Shown here: one piece after another, positions 52,188 through 60,467 of the stretch
How positions within the stretch are numbered: the stretch's first letter is position 1
How the letters are laid out: each line of letters opens with the position of its first letter
Made by a program: the position numbers and the translations under genes
NCBI RefSeq assembly: GCF_947492535.1
Contig: NZ_CANLNH010000004.1
Location: 124,001 to 188,000, forward strand
Origin: an uncultured Dokdonia sp.
GTDB lineage: Bacteria > Bacteroidota > Bacteroidia > Flavobacteriales > Flavobacteriaceae
DNA length: 64,000 bases
Direction of reading: 5' to 3'
The notes under the pieces: model-generated
Databases searched by the model: none
What the model saw: the letters and a program-made list of their open reading frames with translations, nothing else
Told to the model about the DNA's origin: nothing

Positions 52188-52234
52188 TATACGCTCCTGA
52201 CTACCGGCAGGCAGGTTCGTGAAAGCGAAGTATA
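52188..52234. repeat. Degenerate TTTCGCGAAA-type repeat split by a 20-bp palindromic insert
   Basis: TATACGCT (52188-52195) and TTCGTGAAAGCG (52216-52227) are the halves of the long palindrome. Between them lies CCTGACTACCGGCAGGCAGG (52196-52215), itself an imperfect palindrome. Removing it restores a near-standard copy. Confidence 0.6.
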
Positions 52235-52580
52235 CATGCAACCCTCTGATGTATTGTAACAAAGCAAGAAACTACGCACTTTACATCTTATGTGTAAAAT
52301 TTCACAGAAGATATCATAAAACAAGACCATTTAAAAAGATAGAATAGAAACAATATCTATGACTTTTTAATAACATAACCGTTTTAAGGTTTACATTGTT
52401 TAATGTATTGTCAATATTTCTTTTACAAAGAGGTGATTAATTATTTAAATAGCTATTTTATTGAGTAATATACGTTAAATAATGTCAATTTTCCAAAAAT
52501 AAAGATTAAGTTTGAGTAATTACTATATGTTTTTGTAGGATATATAGTACTCAAATATGCTATTTGTTAAATCAAAGATT
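52235..52580. other. AT-rich intergenic stretch before the peroxidase gene
   Basis: No convincing open frame, RNA gene or hairpin. A promoter for the peroxidase gene should lie here, but I find no clean TAnnTTTG. Confidence 0.5.
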
Positions 52581-53927
52581 ATGAAGAAAGTTATTTTTGG
52601 ATTGGTAGTTTTGACAACGTTTATGTCTTGCCAAAATGATGATGATTATCAAGAGATTGACCAATCTTTACTAGATGATACATTACGTACATTAATAGTA
52701 GAAGCTTCTCAAGGTGAAGGAAATTCTTTTTTTGTGTTACCAGATAGTGATGACTTTATAGCGATTCCTCAAGATCCTTTAAATCCCATTACATCTGCAA
52801 AAGTTGCCTTAGGACAATTATTATTACATGATACGGCAATGGGTGGAGATCCAAAAATAGAGGGACGAGAGTTTCAATTTGCTTGTGCTACATGTCACCC
52901 CGTAGCGGCTGCTTTTAATGCAGGAAGAAGACAAGGAATCGGAGAAGGAGGAGTTGGTTTTGGGCTTAGTGGAGAAGGACGTTTTATTGATCCGTTAATG
53001 CCTATAGATTCAGTAGACATACAGCCTGTACGTGTTCCTACATTATTAAACTTAGCGTATCAAGATGTTGCTTTATGGGATGGTCGTTTTGGAGGTACAG
53101 GAACCAATGAAGGTACAGAAGCCGGATGGGATCTTATTCCTGAAAACTTTGAAGGATTTCAAGGAATTGAAGTGCAAGCGATGCAAGGACAAGACGAACA
53201 TAGACTTCTAATAGACGAAGCCTTTGTAGATACACATAATTACAGAGACTTATTTGATGCTGCGTTTTCAAATATCCCTCAAGAAGAGCGTTACTCCAGA
53301 AGAACAGCAGGACTGGCTATTGCAGCATTTAATAGAACCGTATTGTCAAGCAAAGCTCCTTGGCAAGAATACCTCAAAGGAGATATAAGTGCGATGACCA
53401 AACAACAAAAAAGAGGTGCCATTGTGTTCTTTGATCAAGGGAAATGTGTACAATGTCATACAGGACCTGCATTAAAAGATAAAGCATTTCATGCCTTTGG
53501 ATTTGGAGATTTTGATGGAAGCCCAGATGCCGTTATTAGACCCGATGTAGATATTGCCGCAGTAGCAAGAGGAAGAGGGAATTTTACAGGAAATGCAGCA
53601 GACGATTATAAATTTAAAACACCAACGCTGTATAATCTAGTAGACGGAGGTTTCTTTGGGCATGGAAGTACATTTACTTCGGTAAGAGATGTTGTTGCTT
53701 ATAAAAATGAAGGCGTTCCTCAAAATACAAATGTTCCTTCTGGTCAATTAGCAGATCAGTTTGGAGGATTAGGACTTACAGAAACACAAATAAATGATCT
53801 TACCGCATTCTTGTCAGATGCACTTCGAGATCGTGATTTAACTAGATATGTTCCTGAAGCATCCAACAGTGGTTTGTGCTTTCCTGCAAACGACCCTCAA
53901 GCTAGGATAGATATAGGGTGTGATTAA
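52581..53927 (+). CDS. Dihaem cytochrome-c peroxidase lipoprotein
   Basis: 448 residues from the ATG at 52581 (MKKVIFGLVVLTTFMSC, lipobox Cys), preferred over a start at 52557. It belongs to the CcpA/MauG family: first haem site CATCHPVAA, second CVQCHTGPAL, then FKTPTLYNLVDGGFFGHGST. Segments NLAYQDVALWDGRF and QEERYSRRTAGLAIAAFNRT are typical. Located in the periplasm or outer membrane, it would reduce peroxide or oxidise a partner protein. It is distinct from the MbnH-like enzyme at 40203. No MbnP gene is beside it, so plain peroxidase activity is likelier. It stops 4 bases from the convergent DUF1330 gene. Confidence 0.9.
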   Translation: MKKVIFGLVVLTTFMSCQNDDDYQEIDQSLLDDTLRTLIVEASQGEGNSFFVLPDSDDFIAIPQDPLNPITSAKVALGQLLLHDTAMGGDPKIEGREFQFACATCHPVAAAFNAGRRQGIGEGGVGFGLSGEGRFIDPLMPIDSVDIQPVRVPTLLNLAYQDVALWDGRFGGTGTNEGTEAGWDLIPENFEGFQGIEVQAMQGQDEHRLLIDEAFVDTHNYRDLFDAAFSNIPQEERYSRRTAGLAIAAFNRTVLSSKAPWQEYLKGDISAMTKQQKRGAIVFFDQGKCVQCHTGPALKDKAFHAFGFGDFDGSPDAVIRPDVDIAAVARGRGNFTGNAADDYKFKTPTLYNLVDGGFFGHGSTFTSVRDVVAYKNEGVPQNTNVPSGQLADQFGGLGLTETQINDLTAFLSDALRDRDLTRYVPEASNSGLCFPANDPQARIDIGCD

Positions 53928-53931
53928 GGTA

Positions 53932-54363
53932 CTATTCTAAACGAACTTTAGAAGCGACAGGTAGTAATCGAGAATCTTCAAGAGCAGCCGTACGATGACC
54001 AGCAATAGAAAGATAGGCTTCATTTTGAGCAAAAGCGAGAAAAGTTGCTGCATCTTTATGTCTTACTAATAAAACGAGATCCCAATCTTCATGAGATGGT
54101 CCTATTAGGAAAGAGCTGGATGTTCCGCTGAATAGAACCTCACTGCCCACTTCTTTTAAAAAAGGAAGTGTATGTTTCATATATAACGCATAGGCCTTTT
54201 TTCCAGAAATTACTGCTTCAGGAGCAATAGCAGGTGTCTGAGAATAATCTGCAAAGTCTTTAAATTTTAAAAGATTAAGCATGACGATTTCTCCTTTAGG
54301 CGGATTGGAGAAAAATTGTTTCCCAGCCTCTGGAGTCACGTCTAGAAAAGGTGTTCTTGACAT
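53932..54363 (-). CDS. DUF1330 family protein
   Basis: A 143-residue protein of ferredoxin-like fold (dimeric alpha-beta barrel). IVMLNLLKFKDFADY, SGKKAYALYMKHTLPFL, GTSSSFLIGPSHEDWDLVLL and ATFLAFAQNEAYLSIAGHRT fit the DUF1330 pattern. Catalytic function is unknown. No signal peptide. The gene is short and stands alone between the peroxidase and aminopeptidase P genes, with a TTTCGCGAAA palindrome upstream. Confidence 0.85.
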   Translation of the reverse strand: MSRTPFLDVTPEAGKQFFSNPPKGEIVMLNLLKFKDFADYSQTPAIAPEAVISGKKAYALYMKHTLPFLKEVGSEVLFSGTSSSFLIGPSHEDWDLVLLVRHKDAATFLAFAQNEAYLSIAGHRTAALEDSRLLPVASKVRLE

Positions 54364-54394
54364 GTGTTGTTTATTAATAATTAGAAGTGTCTAT

Positions 54395-54416
54395 ATACGC
54401 TTTCGCGAAAGCGTAT
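54395..54416. repeat. TTTCGCGAAA palindrome, copy 13 (intergenic)
   Basis: A perfect 22-bp palindrome (core 54401-54410) in the 79-base gap between the DUF1330 start and the aminopeptidase P stop. Confidence 0.9.
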
Positions 54417-54442
54417 ACATCAACCAGTATTTTAAAAAGTGA

Positions 54443-55735
54443 TTATTTGTTCATCAAATCCTCAATCTCCTCAACAGTAATAGGGATATCACGCATTAAG
54501 TTGAAAGGCGCTCCGCTTTCTTGAATCACAACATCATCTTCCAGTCGAATGCCAAAACCTTCGTCAGGAAGGTAAATACCAGGCTCTACCGTAAAGACAT
54601 TATTTGCTTGCATAGGTTCATGTAAGAGTCCGTAGTCATGTGTGTCTAGTCCCATATGGTGACTGGTGCCGTGCATAAAGTATTTTTTATACGCAGGCCA
54701 ATCAGGATTTTCATTTTGAACATCAGCTTTATCTAAGAGCCCTAAGCCTAATAGTTCAGAAGTCATAAGTTTGCCCACTTCTATGTGATATTGTTCCCAA
54801 TATGCTCCAGGGACAAGCATTTTAGTAGCTTCGTCCTTAACACGTAAAACAGCATTGTATACTGCTTTTTGACGCGCTGTAAAACGACCATTTACTGGAA
54901 TAGTACGAGACATATCACTAGCATAGTTAGCATATTCAGCACCTACATCCATCAAGATCAAGTCGCCATCTTTACACTGCTGGTTATTTTCTATATAATG
55001 CAGCACATTTGCATTACTTCCAGAGGCTACAATAGGTGTGTATGCAAATTTTTTAGAGCGATTACGTAAGAATTCATGGATATATTCTGCTTCAATTTCA
55101 TATTCCCACACCCCAGGTTTTACAAACCCTAATACACGTCGGAATCCTTTATTTGTAATATCACATGCCTGTTGGATCAAGTCTATTTCAATTTGATCTT
55201 TTACAGAACGTAAACGCTGTAAAATAGGATTGCTTTTTGCAACACTGTGCGCAGGATATTTAGCTTTCCACCACTTTGTAAAACGGTCTTCACGCGTTTC
55301 TGTTTCTACAGCCGCACGGTAATGCTCATTGGTGTTTACATACACAGTATCTGCATAGGTCATTAATTCTGCAACTATTTTTTCTAAATCTTGAAGCCAA
55401 AATACCGTTTTAATACCTGAGGTTTCTAATGCTTTTTCTTTGGTAAGTTTTTCACCTTCCCAAACCGCAATATGCTCATTGGTTTCTTTTAAGAACAAGA
55501 TCTCGCGATATTTTTCTTTTGGACAATCTGGAAATACGACCAAAATAGACTCCTCCTGATCGACACCACTTAGATAAAAAATATCTCTATGTTGCTCAAA
55601 AGGCATCGTACTATCTGCACTGATAGGATAGATGTCATTACTATTAAAGAAAGCAAGACTATTTGGCTTCATTTGCGACATAAAGTTTTTGCGATTCTTT
55701 ATAAAGAGTGTGTTGTCTATTAGGTGGTATTTCAT
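54443..55735 (-). CDS. Aminopeptidase P-family protein (Xaa-Pro, M24B)
   Basis: A 430-residue protein with an N-terminal AMP_N domain (PFEQHRDIFYLSGVDQEESI) and a C-terminal pita-bread fold. Metal ligands are in LILMDVGAEYANYASDMSRT (two Asp), HGTSHHMGLDTHDYG (His), VEPGIYLPDEGFGIRLEDDV (two Glu). It should remove N-terminal residues preceding proline and take part in peptide turnover. No signal peptide. A TATTTTTG -7 box lies 30 bases before the ATG (55765-55772). It is divergently arranged ahead of the Crp/Fnr gene. Confidence 0.93.
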   Translation of the reverse strand: MKYHLIDNTLFIKNRKNFMSQMKPNSLAFFNSNDIYPISADSTMPFEQHRDIFYLSGVDQEESILVVFPDCPKEKYREILFLKETNEHIAVWEGEKLTKEKALETSGIKTVFWLQDLEKIVAELMTYADTVYVNTNEHYRAAVETETREDRFTKWWKAKYPAHSVAKSNPILQRLRSVKDQIEIDLIQQACDITNKGFRRVLGFVKPGVWEYEIEAEYIHEFLRNRSKKFAYTPIVASGSNANVLHYIENNQQCKDGDLILMDVGAEYANYASDMSRTIPVNGRFTARQKAVYNAVLRVKDEATKMLVPGAYWEQYHIEVGKLMTSELLGLGLLDKADVQNENPDWPAYKKYFMHGTSHHMGLDTHDYGLLHEPMQANNVFTVEPGIYLPDEGFGIRLEDDVVIQESGAPFNLMRDIPITVEEIEDLMNK

Positions 55736-55807
55736 AACAGTGGTATTTCTAAATTAGATATACCCAAAAATAAGGATTGCAATTTTTAATAAATACGCCA
55801 AATGGCA

Positions 55808-56389
55808 TTATTTTATATTTTTTCGAATTCTACTCATATGTCTCAGAGAAATCCCTAAAAAAGAAGCAAGATAATGTAATGGTACTTTTTGAAGTAAGGT
55901 TGGTTCAGTGTGTAATAGCTTTTGATACCGTTCTTCGGGAGTTAATATCAATAAATCAATACGGTGATCGTCTATTTTATAAATCTGATTTTCAATAAGA
56001 TTATAATAAAACGTATAAAATGCTTGATTGTGTTGCATCAGATATTCAAACTCCTGAATGGTGATGACTTGCAATACACAATCGGTGAGGGCTTTGATAT
56101 TCTTTCTGGAAGGGAGGTTGTTTTTAAAACTATTCAGTGCGGCAGTGCAAGAATTTTTTAATGCTAAATACGTGGTTTTTTCTTCTTCTAAAACGTCTAG
56201 TGAATGTTGTAAAATACCAGATTCTATATAACAAAAGTATTTACAGATAGATCCGCTAGTGACAAAGAACTCATTTTTTGATAATTGAATTTGAGAGAAC
56301 GTATCTAAAACCTCAGGAACAAGATGATTGAGTGAGGTATCATTAATGACAGTGAGTAAGTAAGCTTCAAAAGAATTGTTAACTGTCAT
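55808..56389 (-). CDS. Crp/Fnr-family transcriptional regulator
   Basis: A 193-residue protein with an N-terminal cyclic-nucleotide-like barrel (LSKNEFFVTSGSICKYFCYI; ESGILQHSLDVLEEEKTTYL) and a short C-terminal helix-turn-helix (VPLHYLASFLGISLRHMSRI). Bacteroidota have many such single-input regulators; most do not bind cAMP with the classical motif, and the ligand here is unknown. Its targets are unknown. The gene faces a 576-base AT-rich gap and the BLUF gene upstream. Confidence 0.9.
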   Translation of the reverse strand: MTVNNSFEAYLLTVINDTSLNHLVPEVLDTFSQIQLSKNEFFVTSGSICKYFCYIESGILQHSLDVLEEEKTTYLALKNSCTAALNSFKNNLPSRKNIKALTDCVLQVITIQEFEYLMQHNQAFYTFYYNLIENQIYKIDDHRIDLLILTPEERYQKLLHTEPTLLQKVPLHYLASFLGISLRHMSRIRKNIK

Positions 56390-56907
56390 TGTAATATTGT
56401 CGGTTTTGGAATGGATTAAAAGTACAAAAGCATCTTAGTATTAGGAAAAGAATTTTTGCTTCTAATTAGAACGTATTCAGTAGTGTACATTGAGCTGATT
56501 TCAGTATCTAGCGAAATCTTGATTTACTGCCTCGATTCTTAGGTCGATTCCTTTTATGAGGTCCAGAGTTTACCTTGAGCTTTAATACCATATATTATCA
56601 TAAAAAAGAGGTGTTGATAGGAATGTTTCATTTTCAAAAAGTTAAACAAAACATGTTGTTTGATAGCGTAAAAATATTTTTGTGTTTTAATGTCGACAAT
56701 AAATTTCTAAAATTGCGTATAGTGAAAATATGCTCTATTTTTTTTGTAAAATAGTAAAATAGATAATTTTAAGTATTTGAATTTAAATAATTTATATATA
56801 ATTCTCTAAAAATAGATAATTTTATAATTACATGTTATTTCCTTTTTTAATGGAAATTCAGTAGTGTAAAAACACTGTAGTAGTAAGAAAAAAATAAACT
56901 TCTCTTT
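56390..56907. other. AT-rich intergenic stretch upstream of BLUF and Crp/Fnr genes
   Basis: Very AT-rich, with long A and T tracts at 56660-56800. A minus-strand 27-codon open frame (56508-56591) is unusually rich in K and R (LKVNSGPHKRNRPKNRG). It may be a gene remnant or chance. No RNA gene seen. Confidence 0.5.
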
Positions 56908-56937
56908 TTTGAAAATATGCTTGAATTTTTATATTTG
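56908..56937 (+). promoter_or_regulatory. Promoter of the BLUF gene
   Basis: TTTG (56908-56911), 18-bp spacer and TATATTTG (56930-56937), the best Bacteroidota promoter match in the window. An in-frame ATG at 56909 lies within the -33 element, so the start is the later ATG at 56966. Confidence 0.72.
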
Positions 56938-56965
56938 TTTAATCTTTTGTTATAGGTTAAAAGGT

Positions 56966-57361
56966 ATGATTCAAAATATTATATACATTAGTAAAGCAGA
57001 TAAAGAACTGTCCAAATTTGAAATAAAAGAGCTTGTTTTTTTTGCTAGAGTAAAAAATAGAGAAGAAAAAATAACAGGATTTTTAATTCACCAAAATGGA
57101 TATTTTATTCAATGGATAGAAGGTCCTTCTGAAAATGTGCTGCATCTTTTAGAAAAAATAAAACAAGACTCTAGACATCAATCTCTTAAAGTACTTGTGA
57201 ATCGCAAATTAGAATCCCCTGTGTATAACAATTGGAGAATGCGTTATTTGACAGATATAGAGAAATTAAAGATTGGCGATTTTGAAAGTCTATATAGTGA
57301 GTCAGGCGGTAAGGATATAGTAGATATTTTAAATAAGATTATGTTAGATTTTGTAGCTTAA
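56966..57361 (+). CDS. BLUF-domain blue-light photoreceptor
   Basis: 131 residues forming essentially one BLUF domain, which senses blue light through bound FAD. The residues known to handle the flavin are all present: Tyr7 (IIYISKA), Asn31 (ARVKNREEKITGF), Gln49 (GYFIQWIEG), and Trp90 and Met92 (YNNWRMRYL). The usual tail helices follow. There is no output domain, so it must signal through a partner protein, as short BLUF proteins do. A dedicated promoter lies 29 bases before the start. The next gene is a secreted protein with no evident link, so the output is unknown. The Crp/Fnr regulator upstream and divergent is one candidate (inference). Confidence 0.95.
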   Translation: MIQNIIYISKADKELSKFEIKELVFFARVKNREEKITGFLIHQNGYFIQWIEGPSENVLHLLEKIKQDSRHQSLKVLVNRKLESPVYNNWRMRYLTDIEKLKIGDFESLYSESGGKDIVDILNKIMLDFVA

Positions 57362-57536
57362 TTACAAATACATAATGTGAAATAATGCTTCATAGAAAGA
57401 CCCGATATTGGATGTGATATAGTATCGTAAGTCACACTGACTATAAATAGTAGATAATAAATAGTTAAACTCCTTCCAAAAATTTTCACATAATTTCACA
57501 TTTCCGTACTTTCAAGGCGCTAAAACAAAAACCAAC

Positions 57537-60386
57537 ATGAAATTACGCACTTCCCTCTTTGTAGGTGTTGCTGTATTCGCTTTCGCGAAAGCGTACCCAC
57601 AACAACCTGCAACCTCGGCAGCTCAAGTACAACAAGGCATTGCTCAAAAACGTACTGCACAACAAAACTCACTCGTTAAGAATCTTCCTTTTGAAAATAT
57701 TGGTCCTACCGTGATGAGTGGTCGTGTGGTAGATCTTGCCGTAAATCCTGACAAGCCTTCGGAATTTTATGTAGGCTATGCCAGCGGAGGTTTGTGGTAT
57801 ACAAATAACAACGGAACTACATTTGAACCTGTATTAGATACTAGTGATACACAAAATGTAGGTGATATTGCTGTTGATTGGAAAAATGGAACCATCTGGG
57901 TAGGAACAGGAGAAAATAACTCGTCACGCTCTAGTTATGCCGGAATCGGAATCTTAAAATCAACAGATAAAGGGGCTACTTGGCAACATGTAGGTCTTGC
58001 AGATTCACATCATATAGGACGTATCCTAATCAATCCATCAAATCCTGATGAGGTAGTGGTTGGTGTGACTGGACACTTATATTCTTCTAATGATGAACGT
58101 GGTGTGTATAAAACCACCGATGGTGGAAAAACATGGAACAGAACACTTTTTGTTAATAATGAAAGTGGTATCATTGATATAGATCATGACCCTGCAAATT
58201 TCAATCTGATGTATGCATCGGCTTGGGATAAAGATCGTAAAGCATGGCATTTTGAAGGTAGTGGTTCTGGATCTGGTGTTTATAAAAGTACAGATGGAGG
58301 GACTACGTGGCAAAAGCTAGATGGATTCCCTTCAGGAGATGGTGTAGGACGTATAGGAATTGCAGTGTATGATGCCAATACTGTATATGCGGTACATGAT
58401 AGTCAGTTTAGAAGAAAAGGAGCTGATAAAGGGAGTAAGAGTGGTGGAGCATTAACAAAAGATGACTTCAAAACCATGAGTAAAGATGCGTTTCTAGCAT
58501 TAGATAATAAAAAACTTAACGGGTTTTTAAAACGTAATAATTTCCAAGAAAAATACCGTGCAGAAAACGTAAAGTCAATGGTACGTAATGGATCAGTACA
58601 ACCAACCGATCTTGCAAAATATTTGGAGACAGCAAATACGCAATTATTTGACACTCCTGTCGTAGGTGCCGAAGTGTACAGATCTGACGATGCTGGAAAA
58701 ACATGGAAGAAAACACATGATGGGTACCTAGATGATATCTATTACAGTTATGGATATTACTTTGGAGAGATTCACGTAAATCCACAAGACGATCAAGATA
58801 TTTATATCTATGGGGTGCCTATTGTTGCCTCAAAAGATGGTGGAAAAACCTTTAAAAGTATTGGAGCAGAAAATGTGCATGCAGATCATCATGCTCTGTG
58901 GATCAATCCTAAAAATGAAAAACATCTCATTAATGGAAATGACGGAGGTGTAAATATTACGTATGATGATGGTGAAAATTGGATCAAAGCCAATGACCCA
59001 TCTGTAGGACAATTTTATTCCATTCAAGTAGATAATGAAGAGCCTTACAACGTGTATGGAGGACTTCAGGATAATGGTGTTTGGGTAGGTGCAAATACAG
59101 CGCAAGAAAACAAGAGTTGGCACCAAAGCGGTCAATACCCATGGGAAAGTATCATGGGCGGTGATGGGATGCAAGTGCAAGTGGATAATCGGGATGCCAA
59201 TGTGGTATATACAGGATTCCAGTTTGGGAATTACTTTAGAATCAACCGTGAGACAGAAGATTTTAAACGTTTTAATATCAAGCATGAATTAGGAGAAAAA
59301 CCTTACCGTTTTAACTGGCAAACACCTATTTTATTAAGTCCGCATAATCAAGATATCTTGTATTTAGGAGGTAATAAATTAATGCGTTCTATGAATCAGG
59401 GAGATGATTGGACGGCTATCAGTGATGATCTAACCAAGGGAGGAAAAGATGGAAATGTAGCGTATGGAACGCTCGCAACGATTAGTGAGTCTCCTTTTCA
59501 GTTTGGATTAATTTATACAGGAAGTGATGATGGAAAAGTCTATGTTACCAAAGACGCCGGAGGAAGTTGGACAGATATTAGTGCTAGCTTTCCAAAAGAT
59601 CTGTGGGTGTCTCGTGTAGTGGCTTCTGAGCATAAAAAAGAACGCGTATATGCAACGCTAAACGGATACCGTTGGGATGATTTTAAAACCTATGTATATG
59701 TGTCTGATAACTATGGACAAACATGGAAAAATATTTCTGGAAATATCCCAATGTCTCCTGTAAATGTGATTGTGGAAGACCCTAAAAAAGAAAATATTAT
59801 TTATGTAGGAACTGATAATGGTGCCTATGTAAGTGTGGATGGAGGTAGTAGTTATCACGCTTTCGCGAAAGGACTGCCAGCTGTAGCAGTACATGACATG
59901 AAAATTCAAAAAAGAGAAAACCACCTCTTATTAGGAACACATGGAAGAAGTATTTATAGAACAGATATCACAACCATCCAGCAAATGGATGCCTCTCAAA
60001 ACGTACAATTATTTGAAGTAGCTTCCTTACGTAACTCACCACGTTGGGGAAATAGTTTTAGTATGTGGGGAGATGCTTTTGAGCCTTCTGTAGCAGTGTC
60101 TTATTTTTCAAGTTATGCAGGTAAATTCTCTATGGTGGTCAAAGATGCCAACGGAAAAGAATTACAGCGTATGCCATTAGTGCCTCAAGCAGGAATCAAT
60201 GTAATTGATTATGATCTTTCTATTACCGAAAAAGGGAAAAAAACATTAGAAAAAGCAAACACAGAACTCAATATTAGAAAAGCCAGTAATGGTAAATATT
60301 ATTTGCCTAAAGGAACATATACGATTGAACTCGATGGCGGTGGCGGAAATGCTTTAGCAATAACTACAAAATTAGAAGTGAAGTAA
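57537..60386 (+). CDS. Large secreted beta-propeller (VPS10/sortilin or BNR-repeat) protein
   Basis: A 949-residue exported protein. The signal peptide ends AFAFAKA (about residues 17-23), giving an AKA cleavage site that is encoded by a TTTCGCGAAA palindrome. About residues 50-830 are propeller blades in WD40/YVTN/BNR style with many TDGGKTW-like loops (STDKGATWQHVGL; KTTDGGKTWNRTLF; SKDGGKTFKSIGAE) and the typical VPS10 segments NGNDGGVNITYDDGENW and GLQDNGVWVGA. A beta-sandwich-like C-terminus follows (FEPSVAVSYFSSYAGKF; LPKGTYTIELDGGGGN). No T9SS tail is seen. It probably acts in the periplasm or on the surface, possibly in protein or polymer binding or hydrolysis. Confidence 0.85.
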   Translation: MKLRTSLFVGVAVFAFAKAYPQQPATSAAQVQQGIAQKRTAQQNSLVKNLPFENIGPTVMSGRVVDLAVNPDKPSEFYVGYASGGLWYTNNNGTTFEPVLDTSDTQNVGDIAVDWKNGTIWVGTGENNSSRSSYAGIGILKSTDKGATWQHVGLADSHHIGRILINPSNPDEVVVGVTGHLYSSNDERGVYKTTDGGKTWNRTLFVNNESGIIDIDHDPANFNLMYASAWDKDRKAWHFEGSGSGSGVYKSTDGGTTWQKLDGFPSGDGVGRIGIAVYDANTVYAVHDSQFRRKGADKGSKSGGALTKDDFKTMSKDAFLALDNKKLNGFLKRNNFQEKYRAENVKSMVRNGSVQPTDLAKYLETANTQLFDTPVVGAEVYRSDDAGKTWKKTHDGYLDDIYYSYGYYFGEIHVNPQDDQDIYIYGVPIVASKDGGKTFKSIGAENVHADHHALWINPKNEKHLINGNDGGVNITYDDGENWIKANDPSVGQFYSIQVDNEEPYNVYGGLQDNGVWVGANTAQENKSWHQSGQYPWESIMGGDGMQVQVDNRDANVVYTGFQFGNYFRINRETEDFKRFNIKHELGEKPYRFNWQTPILLSPHNQDILYLGGNKLMRSMNQGDDWTAISDDLTKGGKDGNVAYGTLATISESPFQFGLIYTGSDDGKVYVTKDAGGSWTDISASFPKDLWVSRVVASEHKKERVYATLNGYRWDDFKTYVYVSDNYGQTWKNISGNIPMSPVNVIVEDPKKENIIYVGTDNGAYVSVDGGSSYHAFAKGLPAVAVHDMKIQKRENHLLLGTHGRSIYRTDITTIQQMDASQNVQLFEVASLRNSPRWGNSFSMWGDAFEPSVAVSYFSSYAGKFSMVVKDANGKELQRMPLVPQAGINVIDYDLSITEKGKKTLEKANTELNIRKASNGKYYLPKGTYTIELDGGGGNALAITTKLEVK
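57579..57594. repeat. TTTCGCGAAA palindrome, copy 14 (signal-peptide cleavage site)
   Basis: Core at 57581-57590. Encodes AFAKA at the end of the signal peptide, so the palindrome writes the Ala-X-Ala cleavage site. Confidence 0.9.
59859..59871. repeat. TTTCGCGAAA palindrome, copy 15 (in propeller gene)
   Basis: Core at 59861-59870. Encodes AFAKG; the right arm stops after the core (GGACTG follows). Confidence 0.88.
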
Positions 60387-60408
60387 AGAACCTTTCTTTT
60401 TAGATATG

Positions 60409-60442
60409 CAAAAAGCAGTTAAGGATTCTTAGCTGCTTTTTG
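60409..60442 (+). terminator. Terminator of the propeller gene
   Basis: 14-bp stem (caaaaagcagttaa against ttagctgctttttg, one G-T pair) with loop ggattc and a T run, 22 bases after the stop. Its arm recurs in the terminator at 63778. Confidence 0.9.
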
Positions 60443-60467
60443 TTTTTGAATAACATAAACGAGCACT

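Noticed and set aside
56909-56966. Extended N-terminus of the BLUF protein
   Set aside because: The start would lie inside the -33 promoter element, and BLUF domains begin near the later ATG.
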